Source of the DNA: Cesiribacter sp964504565
GTDB taxonomy: Bacteria > Bacteroidota > Bacteroidia > Cytophagales > Cyclobacteriaceae
Assembly (NCBI GenBank): GCA_964504565.1
Contig: CAZDEY010000003.1
Coordinates: forward strand, 186,001-250,000
Reading direction: 5' to 3'
DNA: 64,000 nt
Shown here piece after piece: positions 46,160-55,000 of the stretch (position 1 is the stretch's first letter; each line of letters starts with the position of its first letter). Below the pieces are notes generated by a model. It was not told where the DNA came from, searched no databases, and was given only the letters and a program-made list of their open reading frames with translations. Both the position numbers and the translations under genes were made by a program.

Positions 46160-46645
46160 CTAATGTTTATTAGTTTCTCTGATCACCCTACCATCGGTAC
46201 TAAACTCTACATCGTGATTTTTTCCTTTTTGCTTAAACTCTACATCATAAAATTCTCCTTTGGCCGCACTCGTTACGTGTTCAATCTCGGTAATTTCGTC
46301 CTTATCGTAATTGTCTTCAACCGCTTGTTGCACTGCCTTGGGCAATTCTTTGTACTTTATGGAGTTCTCGGTTTCCACCCATCTTCCATCCGCCATAAAG
46401 TCTGCCCGATACTTTACTTCATTCATACTAAACTGAGCCTCGTGGTAGCCATGGTCATCAACATTCCATTCTACATCAGAAACTCCCGGGTATTTTTTAC
46501 TAAAGTTTTTTTTGGCAGCCGCAAACTTATCGTCAGACTCGGCATTACTAATTTGGGCGTTTATTGGATTTTCATTATTCCCTTCGGCCGACTGGCTACA
46601 ACTAAAATGGGTTACAAGTAAAAGTAAGATTGTTAACAGACGCAT
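46160..46645 (-). CDS. PepSY-like lipoprotein
   Basis: About 161 residues from the ATG at 46645 (MRLLTILLLLVTHFSCSQ); the frame is open 49 codons further up but that part is not signal-like. The lipobox is THFSC. The rest contains two PepSY-like/BLIP-like repeats, with FSKKYPGVSDVEWNVDDHGY then EAQFSMNEVKYRADFMADGRW, and the second with YYDVEFKQKG-type wording near the end (EFYDVEFKQKGKNHDVEFS). Such proteins are common in Bacteroidota and have unknown function. Confidence 0.8.
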   Translation of the reverse strand: MRLLTILLLLVTHFSCSQSAEGNNENPINAQISNAESDDKFAAAKKNFSKKYPGVSDVEWNVDDHGYHEAQFSMNEVKYRADFMADGRWVETENSIKYKELPKAVQQAVEDNYDKDEITEIEHVTSAAKGEFYDVEFKQKGKNHDVEFSTDGRVIRETNKH

Positions 46646-46709
46646 TGAGGAAGTTTGCAGGTTTAAATTAGTATGGTAAACTTGCCGCTGTAAAATTAGT
46701 TTACCAATT

Positions 46710-47147
46710 ATGAAAACTGCAGCAATACACACCAACAAAGGTGTTATGAAGGTCGAATTTTTTGAGGAGGATGCTCCTAAAACCGTTGACAACTTTGTTA
46801 GCCTGAGTAAGAAAGGCTTTTACGATGGGCTAAATTTTCACCGGGTTATACCAAATTTTGTAATCCAGGGCGGTTGCCCTAATGGTACGGGTGCCGGCGG
46901 GCCGGGCTATACCATTCCTTGCGAACTGGACGGCGAAAACCAGTATCATGACCGGGGCGTACTTTCAATGGCGCACGCCGGGCGTGATACCGGGGGTTCG
47001 CAATTCTTTATATGCCATAACCGCCAAAACACCCAGCACCTAGACCGCAACCATACCGTATTTGGCCGGGTGGTAGAAGGCGATGAGATTATAGACCAAA
47101 TTCGCCAGGGCGATAAAATTGAAAAAATTGTGGTTAACGAAGGGTAA
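46710..47147 (+). CDS. cyclophilin-type peptidyl-prolyl isomerase
   Basis: A 145-residue PPIase of the PpiB type, cytoplasmic by its lack of signal peptide. The active-site segments are KTVDNFVSLSKKGFYDGLNF, HRVIPNFVIQGGCP and GGSQFFICH with the catalytic Arg in FHRV. A terminator follows 8 bp after the stop. Confidence 0.95.
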   Translation: MKTAAIHTNKGVMKVEFFEEDAPKTVDNFVSLSKKGFYDGLNFHRVIPNFVIQGGCPNGTGAGGPGYTIPCELDGENQYHDRGVLSMAHAGRDTGGSQFFICHNRQNTQHLDRNHTVFGRVVEGDEIIDQIRQGDKIEKIVVNEG

Positions 47148-47154
47148 TACTTTT

Positions 47155-47191
47155 AAGCCGGTGCCGAGGCAGTACCGGCTTCTTATTTTTT
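47155..47191 (+). terminator. intrinsic terminator of the cyclophilin gene
   Basis: An 8-bp stem (aagccggt / accggctt) with an 11-base loop is followed by cttattttt. It separates the cyclophilin from the SDR gene. Confidence 0.8.
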
Positions 47192-47196
47192 AAACT

Positions 47197-48237
47197 ATGA
47201 AGAAGAATAATATAATTAGAACAGGCGCCTTGGGTTTGGCAGCAGCCGGCGTATATTCTGCCATTCAGTACTTGCGCGAAAGCCGGTACCAACTAGAAGG
47301 AAAAGTAGTTTTAATTACCGGTGGCAGCCGGGGTTTAGGCTTGGTATTAGCCCGGCAATTAGCTAAAGCCGGAGCTAAAATAGCTATATGCGCCCGTAGC
47401 GAAGAAGAGTTGGATGCCGCCTCAGTCCAGCTTAAACAGTTCAGCACCGATGTACTAACTATTCCAGCCGATATAACCCAATATAGTGTTATCCCAAATA
47501 TCATCACCCAAGTTCAGGAGCGATTTGGCCGAATAGATGGACTGATAAATAATGCCGGCCAAATTGTGGTAAGCCCCTACGATAGCCTAAGCCAGAAGGA
47601 TTTTGATAAGTTATACAGTGTACACGTACAGGCCCCCATTCGGTTATGCCAGGCTATGGTGCCAATATTCCGTAACCAGGGCGGAGGACGTATTGTGAAT
47701 ATTAGTTCGGTGGGCGGCCGGGTAAGCATTCCGCATCTGTTGCCCTACAGCACCAGCAAGTTTGCGCTTACCGGCTTTAGCGAAGGTTTAGGAGCCGCCC
47801 TCAGAAGCGAAAATATTTACGTAACTACCGTAACACCGGGGCTAATGCGAACCGGCAGCCCGCGCAATGTAAAAGTAAAGGGGCAGCATGAAAAAGAGTA
47901 TCAGTGGTTTAAAATTGGGGATTCGCTACCGGTATTCTCTAAAAATGCTGAAGCTAGTGCTGCCCAAATAATTAACGCTATGCGCCGTGGAAGCCCGGCC
48001 CTTACTATTGGCTTTCCGGCCTACCTACTGCAAGCCTTGCACGGTGTAGCCCCGGGTCTGGCAGTAAGGCTAATGAGCGGTCTAAACCAACTTATTCTAC
48101 CGGAAAATATTGAGCAGAAGCAAGCAATATTTGGCTACGAAACTGACTTTGAGCAGGAGCAAACCCCAATAACCAAACTAACTGATAAGGCGGCGTCCCA
48201 AAATAACGAGTGCCTGAAAGAGCAACTGGATACATGA
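47197..48237 (+). CDS. short-chain dehydrogenase/reductase
   Basis: A 346-residue classical SDR with an N-terminal membrane-like segment (about 8-22) before the Rossmann domain. Cofactor motif GGSRGLG (about 42-48), the NNAG motif in LINNAGQ, catalytic Ser in IVNISSVGG, and the YxxxK pair in LPYSTSKFAL. It is longer than a minimal SDR by a C-terminal extension (about 270-346). Its TGA overlaps the ATG of the VOC gene, so both were translated together. Confidence 0.9.
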   Translation: MKKNNIIRTGALGLAAAGVYSAIQYLRESRYQLEGKVVLITGGSRGLGLVLARQLAKAGAKIAICARSEEELDAASVQLKQFSTDVLTIPADITQYSVIPNIITQVQERFGRIDGLINNAGQIVVSPYDSLSQKDFDKLYSVHVQAPIRLCQAMVPIFRNQGGGRIVNISSVGGRVSIPHLLPYSTSKFALTGFSEGLGAALRSENIYVTTVTPGLMRTGSPRNVKVKGQHEKEYQWFKIGDSLPVFSKNAEASAAQIINAMRRGSPALTIGFPAYLLQALHGVAPGLAVRLMSGLNQLILPENIEQKQAIFGYETDFEQEQTPITKLTDKAASQNNECLKEQLDT

Positions 48238-48482
48238 ACCTTAACCAAGTAACAGTTCCGGTCTTAGATACTGAACGTGCTATACAGTTTTACCAAAAAC
48301 TAGGATTGAAGCTGATCGTTAGCTCACCTCGCTACGCTCGCTTTGAGTGTCCGGATGGCAACTCAACATTTTCAGTACATCAGGCTGAGTCTTTGCCTTC
48401 TGGAAACGGTATATACGTATATTCCGAATGTGAAAAATTGGATGCTAAATTAGCCAAACTAAAGGTTGACGGAATTTTTTCT

Positions 48483-49170
48483 AATATTTAGGCAGTATTA
48501 TGCATGGAAAACAAAAAATACTATTGTTGCGATAATTTTGACGCTTGGTCTTGGAACTTTGTGATAAGAGAAGTGCTAGTAAACGCCCAGTGTGTAGAGT
48601 TCAACCAACTATTTCTTAACGAACATCTGCCTACCGAACTAGAATGGCTCAACAAATTTCGCGTGAATTTCATAGCTAAACACAAAATTTATAAGTCTGG
48701 CACAGCGCACCGCTTTGAACTCAAAAAACCTGTAAAGGACTTTATACTATCCAAAGATTTCACAGACTGGAAGCACTCATTCTTCGAAGACATATCCTTT
48801 TTCAATTCAGAAGAAACTGAACTTCTGGCTACTGTCTCGCATGAGAATTATATCATTAAGTTGCTGACTGAAGAAGAACGAACGCAGCTTAGGGAAAAGG
48901 GAATTGACTTTTGGTGCGACTGGGGAACGATTGAAGATATTAAGTCAACAACCAAATCGCGGAGCAGAAAATCAACCTTTAAAAATTTTATGGACATGTT
49001 ATGGGCAGCTTTCGGATAAATAAAATCCGCCTAATATGTGCTGTAATTGAATTGGATTTCAGTGGTCAGAATACTTTCCTAGGGATTGGAAAGTCCACCA
49101 CAAGTTAAAATTTATACGCGAGACGAGAGGTAAGTGCTTACTATTCATCACTTATCACACTGGTCGTTCT
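48483..49170. mobile_element. 688-bp insertion inside the VOC gene, with 4-bp flanking repeat
   Basis: Defined by the two halves of the VOC gene. It lies between codon 83 (TCT) and codon 84 (CAA). The bases ttct occur at the end of the left part (48479-48482) and at the end of the insert (49167-49170), so the borders are uncertain by up to 4 bases. No terminal inverted repeats, transposase, or group II (gtgyg) start is visible. It carries one gene of 171 codons and about 150 bp of trailing sequence with a 7-bp hairpin (49073-49094). Type of element unknown. Confidence 0.65.
48504..49019 (+). CDS. unknown protein carried inside the VOC-gene insertion
   Basis: I do not recognise a family. The 171 residues (start MENKKYYCCDNFDAWSWNF) are charged and aromatic, with no signal peptide or membrane helix, so it should be cytoplasmic. 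The start ATG at 48504 lies 21 bp inside the insert. No nuclease, recombinase, reverse-transcriptase or HNH motif is visible. The C-terminus is basic (STTKSRSRKSTFKNF). A cargo such as an immunity-type or effector protein is possible, but nothing in the sequence proves it. Confidence 0.65.
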   Translation: MENKKYYCCDNFDAWSWNFVIREVLVNAQCVEFNQLFLNEHLPTELEWLNKFRVNFIAKHKIYKSGTAHRFELKKPVKDFILSKDFTDWKHSFFEDISFFNSEETELLATVSHENYIIKLLTEEERTQLREKGIDFWCDWGTIEDIKSTTKSRSRKSTFKNFMDMLWAAFG

Positions 49171-49315
49171 CAAATTGAAGATCAAAACTGGCTGTGGCGT
49201 GAAATAAGCTTAAATGATCCAGACAATAACAGGATCATACTCTACCAAGCCGGAGAAAACAGGTTAAACCCACCCTGGAGAATTAAGGAGGAATAAAGTA
49301 TCTACCTTCAAAATT

Positions 49316-49513
49316 TTAATCAAGAATTTCTTTAACCCTACCCACTATACCTGAATCTAACCGTACTTTGATTCCGTGCGGGTGGTAGGCACTTTTGGTT
49401 AATAAGCTGGCTACCTGCCCTTCGGTGAGCTGGCCAGTGCGCTGATGGTTCTTTTGCACTACCTTTACCCTGGTGCCAGGCTGTAAATCTTTTAAGTACT
49501 GACCATTTGCCAT
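49316..49513 (-). CDS. YwbE family protein
   Basis: A 65-residue protein of the YwbE/DUF2196 family, recognised from LKDLQPGTRVKVVQKNHQRT, LTEGQVASLLT and HPHGIKVRLDSGIVGRV. The function is unknown. It is convergent to the remnant VOC end at 49296. Confidence 0.92.
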   Translation of the reverse strand: MANGQYLKDLQPGTRVKVVQKNHQRTGQLTEGQVASLLTKSAYHPHGIKVRLDSGIVGRVKEILD

Positions 49514-49571
49514 ATCAGTTAATTATTAATTTATAAAGATTGTTCTGTATACGAAAGCTTTACTATTCGGG

Positions 49572-51302
49572 CTAAAACCCAACTGCCGTATCATCGCCGC
49601 GCGGATCGGCAGCCCCTTCCATCATATTGCCTTCTTCCAAAATTAGAATAGCATCTACGTAGCCAATGCCTTCCTTTTCTTCCAGGCTATGTCCTAATTG
49701 TTGCAAGCTATCCAGAACTGCTCGCTCAAAGGTACCACGTTCGTAGGCAATTTGGTCGGGTAGCCACTGGTGGTGAAATCGCCCCGCCGCTACCGCTTCG
49801 GTCATGTTCATTTTATGATCAATTACATTCAGTATGGTTTGGTATACCGAGGTAATAATAGTGCTTCCCCCGGGCGTACCTAATACCATTCTTAACTGGC
49901 CGTCTTTCTCCACAATTGTCGGCGTCATGCTGCTGAGCATACGTTTGCCCGGAGCAATGGCATTAGCTTCCCCTCCAACCAGACCATACATATTAGGGTA
50001 GCCCGGTTTAATACTAAAATCGTCCATTTCGTTATTGAGCAGCATTCCGGTGCCGGGCACCACCACCCGCGATCCCAGGCTACCGTTTAAGGTAGTAGTA
50101 ACCGATACGGCGTTCCCTTCACTATCAACAATGGAATAATGCGTAGTTTCCCGCGACTCCCTACCCTGCGGTATGGTTTGCATTGGAGCTATTTCGTCGC
50201 TGCGGGTAGCTTGGCTCAGAGATATTGACGAAGCTTTGCGATATAGGTAACCGGTATCCAATAATTGTAACGTGGGTACCTGCCAGAAATCCGGGTCGCC
50301 CAAGTACACCGACCTGTCGCGAAAAACCCGGCGTTCCATTTCGGCCATCACGTGTATGCTTTTAGCCGAATGAAACTGCCATTCCTGAAGGGGAAACCAC
50401 TGGCTCATCCCTAACAACTGCATAAGGGCAATACCACCACTACTGGGCGGAGCCATACTGATAATCTTATGCCCTTTGTAAAAGCCAACCACCGGCTGCC
50501 GCCAGATAGCCTTATAATTCTGCAAGTCCTGCGCAGTTATTACCCCACCGTTAGCTTCCATAGCCTGGGCCAGCAATCTGGCAGTTTCCCCGGTATAAAA
50601 GCCGCTGCTTCCCTGCATTTGAATCCGCTCTAGCGTTTTAGCCAACTCTTGCTGAACTAACTTATCCCCGCTTTTCCAGCCACCGTTCTTTACTAATTCT
50701 ATATCCTGTTTGGGGTTTAAATTTTTCAGGTCCTCCTGAGCATCGTTTAGGCTGGCAGCCAACTTACTACTTACGACAAAGCCGTTTCGGGCTAAATCAA
50801 TAGCAGGTTGCAGGAGTTCATTCCAAGTTTTTAGGCCGTACTTCTGGTGAGCTACATACATACCTTCTACCGAACCCGGAACGCCCGCCGCCATATACCC
50901 TTTTCTACTGAGCTCGGGTATAGCTTTGCCGTTTTCGGTTTGGTACATAGTACGACTGGCCCGGGCGGGGGCGGTTTCTCTAAAATCCAGGCTTGCCAGC
51001 TCACCGGAATTAGCCCGATACACCATGAAACCCCCGCCGCCAATATTGCCGGCCGGCGGAAAGGTTACTGCCAGGGCAAAATGAACAGCCACCATAGCAT
51101 CAACCGCGTTACCTCCATCAGAAATTACCTGCGCCCCCACCTTGCTAGCCAGCGGGCTGGCCGATACTACCATAGCATTTGCTGCCAAACAGGTTTTAGC
51201 CTGGCAAAATGTGGTTGCTTCGGTAGTTTCGGCAGGTTGTTTACAAGAAACAACTAAGTTGAGCAGAATAAATATTGGTAATGAATGGTAAGGTTTAGGC
51301 AT
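49572..51302 (-). CDS. ggt: gamma-glutamyltransferase, lipoprotein form
   Basis: Transfers or hydrolyses gamma-glutamyl groups, as in glutathione use. The 576 residues carry a lipobox (LNLVVSCKQP, Cys near 20), so the enzyme is probably anchored on the outer membrane rather than free in the periplasm. The catalytic Thr begins the mature small subunit in ETTHYSIVDSEGNAVSVTTT, and the oxyanion-region PGTGMLLNNEMDDFS follows. The length is normal for a self-cleaving precursor. Confidence 0.94.
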   Translation of the reverse strand: MPKPYHSLPIFILLNLVVSCKQPAETTEATTFCQAKTCLAANAMVVSASPLASKVGAQVISDGGNAVDAMVAVHFALAVTFPPAGNIGGGGFMVYRANSGELASLDFRETAPARASRTMYQTENGKAIPELSRKGYMAAGVPGSVEGMYVAHQKYGLKTWNELLQPAIDLARNGFVVSSKLAASLNDAQEDLKNLNPKQDIELVKNGGWKSGDKLVQQELAKTLERIQMQGSSGFYTGETARLLAQAMEANGGVITAQDLQNYKAIWRQPVVGFYKGHKIISMAPPSSGGIALMQLLGMSQWFPLQEWQFHSAKSIHVMAEMERRVFRDRSVYLGDPDFWQVPTLQLLDTGYLYRKASSISLSQATRSDEIAPMQTIPQGRESRETTHYSIVDSEGNAVSVTTTLNGSLGSRVVVPGTGMLLNNEMDDFSIKPGYPNMYGLVGGEANAIAPGKRMLSSMTPTIVEKDGQLRMVLGTPGGSTIITSVYQTILNVIDHKMNMTEAVAAGRFHHQWLPDQIAYERGTFERAVLDSLQQLGHSLEEKEGIGYVDAILILEEGNMMEGAADPRGDDTAVGF

Positions 51303-51381
51303 AAGAGAGAAGTATAGGTAATTGTAATGTAAAATAGCTTTTTTTGTAATAGGTTTTCATTCTCCACACTTTCTTAAGCTT

Positions 51382-52062
51382 ATGCCGGCCCAGTACCGAT
51401 ACTATATATTTTACAAACCGTTTGGTTACCTAAGCCAGTTTACCGACGAAGGCAACCACCCCGGCTTGGGTAGTTTAAATATATTTCCGCCCAATATTTA
51501 TCCTGTCGGCCGGTTAGATCACGACAGTGAAGGTTTATTATTACTTACCGATAATCCGGCGGTAAACAAACTGCTACTACACCCGGCTAATAAGCACCAG
51601 CGTACCTACTGGTCCCAAGTTGAAGGTGAAATTGATCAGGAGGCTATTCAGCGGTTGCAGGAAGGCGTAGTTATACGAATTAATAAAAAAGATTATAAAA
51701 CCTTACCGGCCATAGCAAAGTCACTGAATCCCGAGCCTGAAGTTCCGGAAAGGAACCCGCCAATACGGTATAGGGCCAGTATACCTACCAGTTGGCTGGC
51801 TTTAAGTTTAATTGAAGGCAAAAACCGTCAGGTACGCCGAATGACGGCGGCGGTTGGCTTCCCTACCCTGCGCCTAATTCGGTATAGTATTGAAGGAATA
51901 GAACTTGGTACCCTTAAAGTTGGTGAGGCCCGGGAAATTTCCGAACAGGAATTCCTGCAAAAGCTTAGGCTAAACCCTACCAGGCCGGCACAAAATTCAG
52001 CCCGAAAGAACCGCCCCGAACATCGGCACGCTGGAAAGCCCAGGCGTAATAAGGCTCAATAA
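51382..52062 (+). CDS. rluE: 23S rRNA pseudouridine synthase RluE-like
   Basis: Makes a pseudouridine in 23S rRNA helix 89 (position 2457 in E. coli). The catalytic Asp is in GRLDHDSEGLLLLTDN (about residue 42), followed by KNRQVRRMTAAVGFPTLRLI. The family core ends near residue 195 (EQEFLQKLRL); the last 30 residues are a basic tail that overlaps the convergent gene at 51977 by 86 bp. Confidence 0.92.
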   Translation: MPAQYRYYIFYKPFGYLSQFTDEGNHPGLGSLNIFPPNIYPVGRLDHDSEGLLLLTDNPAVNKLLLHPANKHQRTYWSQVEGEIDQEAIQRLQEGVVIRINKKDYKTLPAIAKSLNPEPEVPERNPPIRYRASIPTSWLALSLIEGKNRQVRRMTAAVGFPTLRLIRYSIEGIELGTLKVGEAREISEQEFLQKLRLNPTRPAQNSARKNRPEHRHAGKPRRNKAQ

Positions 52063-55000
52063 TCAACTGGCCAAACACATTTACTCTTAACCCTAATCCT
52101 GTACTAAACACCGGCACTCTAGTAGGTATATCCGATTGACCGAACTGATCGTACCCGCCACTATCGGATCTATCGTTACTATTAAGGGCAAAGTTGCGCG
52201 TCCGGCTATCCCAGGCTAATCCTGCGTCAAAAAATAAATTCAATTCACTAAACAAGAAGCGCGATTTGAGAAGGGTTAACTGTTCGGGTCCGGTAAATGG
52301 TATTCTCAATTCAATATTGGCAACTGCTATTCGCGAACCAATCAAATCGTTGGTAGTTACTACGCCGGTTTCCGGGTCCTGAACGTTAACTTGTTCGGCA
52401 TCGAAGAAATAGTCATCGTATCCGTGAACCAAGCCTGGGAACCCCAGGAAGATTGGCCCTACTAACATATTCTCTTCACTTCCGCTACCGTAGCGACCAA
52501 AATGCATAGCTCTAAGCCCAAAAGTGAACGGAGCAAATCGGAAGTAGCGTCTAAAATCAGCGGTTAAACTTCCGTAGGTTAAGCGGCCAAAGTTCTGTTC
52601 AATCCCAATTCTGAAGCGGTGACCTTGCAAAGGCCCTACTAAACCAAAAAAAGAGTTGTCACCCACGAAGGCGGTATTTAACGAAACCAAACCAAATCCA
52701 TCGGCGGATTCGCCTTTGTACCTAACAGGGGTAGCAATTTGCCGATAGAAGTCATCTAAGTAGGTTTCAAAAATATCGCTACGAAAACTATAGAGGGCTC
52801 CTGATGCACTAAATTCAAACCTGCGGGTGCTGGATAATGGCAGGGCCGAAAAAACTTCTAGTTTCTCTTCAAAAATCCTGATAAGATTGGTAGAAACCAC
52901 TATATCAGCATTTTGGCCGGTAGTATTTCCATCTTCATCGCGTATAGGTCCGTTTTGGGTTAAAAACTGAAAGCCAGTACGATACGGTATATGCGAAAGG
53001 CCAGCGCCGTAATGATACCGACCCTCGCGGTTTAAGTAGGCAAATTGCCCGCCGAAATCGTATATCTCCCCATTAACGGAAAGCACTCCAAATAGCTGAT
53101 TATTCCCCAATATATCACTAAAAATTCCGGCCACGCCCCCGCTCACACCCGTACCAAAAGGGCTGGTACTTACTCCTACTCCGGTGTTACCAATATAATC
53201 TAGTTTGAAGTTAGGCTTATACGGCTCTTCGGTAATTTGCTCATCGGTAATATAGCCGAACCGCTGGGGCATACTTAAATTAGTGCCAATAATAACCCGA
53301 GATTGCGGATTAAAGGGAGGTAAAGTTGCTGCAGTAAAATCTATATTGGTTGGGTCAACTTCGGTATAAGTGAATTCATCCGGGTTAGCTAAATAAACTG
53401 TGTAGCCATTTTTTGCAAAGTAGCTATACACAATTTCGCCGGTTTCCGAACTTACCGATACCGCCGGGGCGTATTCGGTTATACCGCTTATTCCCCGTTG
53501 GTAGTCCGTCATTTGCTCGATGGTTCCGTCGGCTAGCGTATAACTGTATAGGTTACGGAATCCGTCGCGGTTACTTAAAAAGTATACGCTTTGCCCATCA
53601 GCGGCGTAAACCGGACTTAGGTTATTGGCACTTCGGAAGAAATCGGTTTGGGTTACCTTGCGGGTTTCCCAGTCCAGAAAACAGATATTGTAAGTATACC
53701 GACCGTTAAACCCACCACTAGTGTAGGCAAGCCTGTCACTACTAAATGCTATACTTCTACCATCCGGCGAAAAATTAGCTTGTAAATCCGAAAACGGATC
53801 ATCGGTTAATTGTTCAACCTGGTTGGAGTTCAGGTTAAAGTAGTATAAATCGCTTTGGCCCTCTACTAAGCCGGTAACTACTACGCCCTGCCCATCGGGG
53901 CTAAAACTAGGGTTACTAAACGAATTTACACCGGGTATAAAATGCTCGGAAATTGTTTTTCCTTTTTCAGCATCTACTACAATTAGTTTGTTCTTGCCTT
54001 TGCTGAAAGCTACAAAAGCAAATCGGCGGTTATCAGGGGCCCAAGCGCCGGCCGATTCTATATAACTGAACGCATCAATATGACTTTCCCGGGCCGTACT
54101 ACTTACCTTCCGGATGATCTTTCCGGTTTCCGTATCGGCCAAAAACAAATCAATTGTAAATAGATTAATTTCGGAAAGGAACATAACGTATTTTCCGTTG
54201 GGGCTAACGGCCGGGCTAATATTCATTTCCCCGGCATTTTGGTTGCTCAGCAATAAGCGGCCGCTTAAGTTGGCCGTAGTATCAGGCATTAGCTCGCGGT
54301 AGTGCGACTCTATGCTGCTACGCCACATATTACTAAGCGTTTCGGTATTAACCTTTAAAACCGAATCGGCAGCTATATCCAAGCCGAATTTAGCGGTATT
54401 TATATAAAGCGGCAACACCTTATCATCCCCCCAAATTCCGCCGACAAACGCCCAAAACGCCTGCCCGTAGCGGTAAGGAAAATATTTAGGGTTAGTATTC
54501 AAATCTTTGATGGAGGGTATATCCTGACTAATATAGGCATCGCGCATCCACATGGCGGTATGGGCATCTACCCGGCCCAAGGAAAGGTATTCGGCTATAC
54601 CTTCCACCATCCAGAGTGGTAAATTTCTAAGATTGGCCAGCGATAAGGTGGTATCTTTGCTATCGCGCAATAGGTTATACTGAAAGGCGTGTACTAACTC
54701 GTGGCCTAGTACGTGATCGGTCTGGGCATTGCTTTCCATAACCGGCATAACCACCCGATTCTTTAGCCCTTCGGTAACCCCGCCGGTACCTACGCCAATA
54801 CTTCCGCTAATGGCATTGGTTTGCTGAAAATCAGCGTGGTTTTTATAAAGAATTAAGGGATTTTTAAACTTAATAGTATCGCCCAGCACCTCCTGGTGCA
54901 TTTGGTACCACTTTTCGCTCATGCGTAAAAAGTTATTTACGGTAGAATCATTATTAAAGTAATGATACAGCTGAATGTGTGGAGTTTCTACAACCTGAAA

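Larger units (their letters stand above)
48234..49296 (+). pseudogene. VOC-family protein gene, interrupted by a 688-bp insertion
   Basis: The first part (48234-48482) gives 83 codons of a VOC/glyoxalase protein (MNLNQVTVPVLDTERAIQFY ...) and then runs into a stop four codons on. The missing C-terminus lies at 49171-49296: QIEDQNWLWREISLNDPDNN followed by RIILYQAGENRLNPPWRI. Joining them gives 124 residues in frame, the normal size, with the typical LWRE...DPDNN...AGENR..PPWRI ending. The start overlaps the SDR stop (ATGA). As it stands, the product would lack the last third of the fold, so I call it disrupted. Confidence 0.85.

Noticed and set aside
48483..49170. Integron gene cassette as an explanation of the VOC insertion
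   Set aside because: I found no attC-like RYYYAAC...GTTRRRY pair at the ends of the insert.
48483..49170. Group II intron or insertion sequence as an explanation
   Set aside because: No gtgyg start, no reverse transcriptase, no transposase and no terminal inverted repeats.
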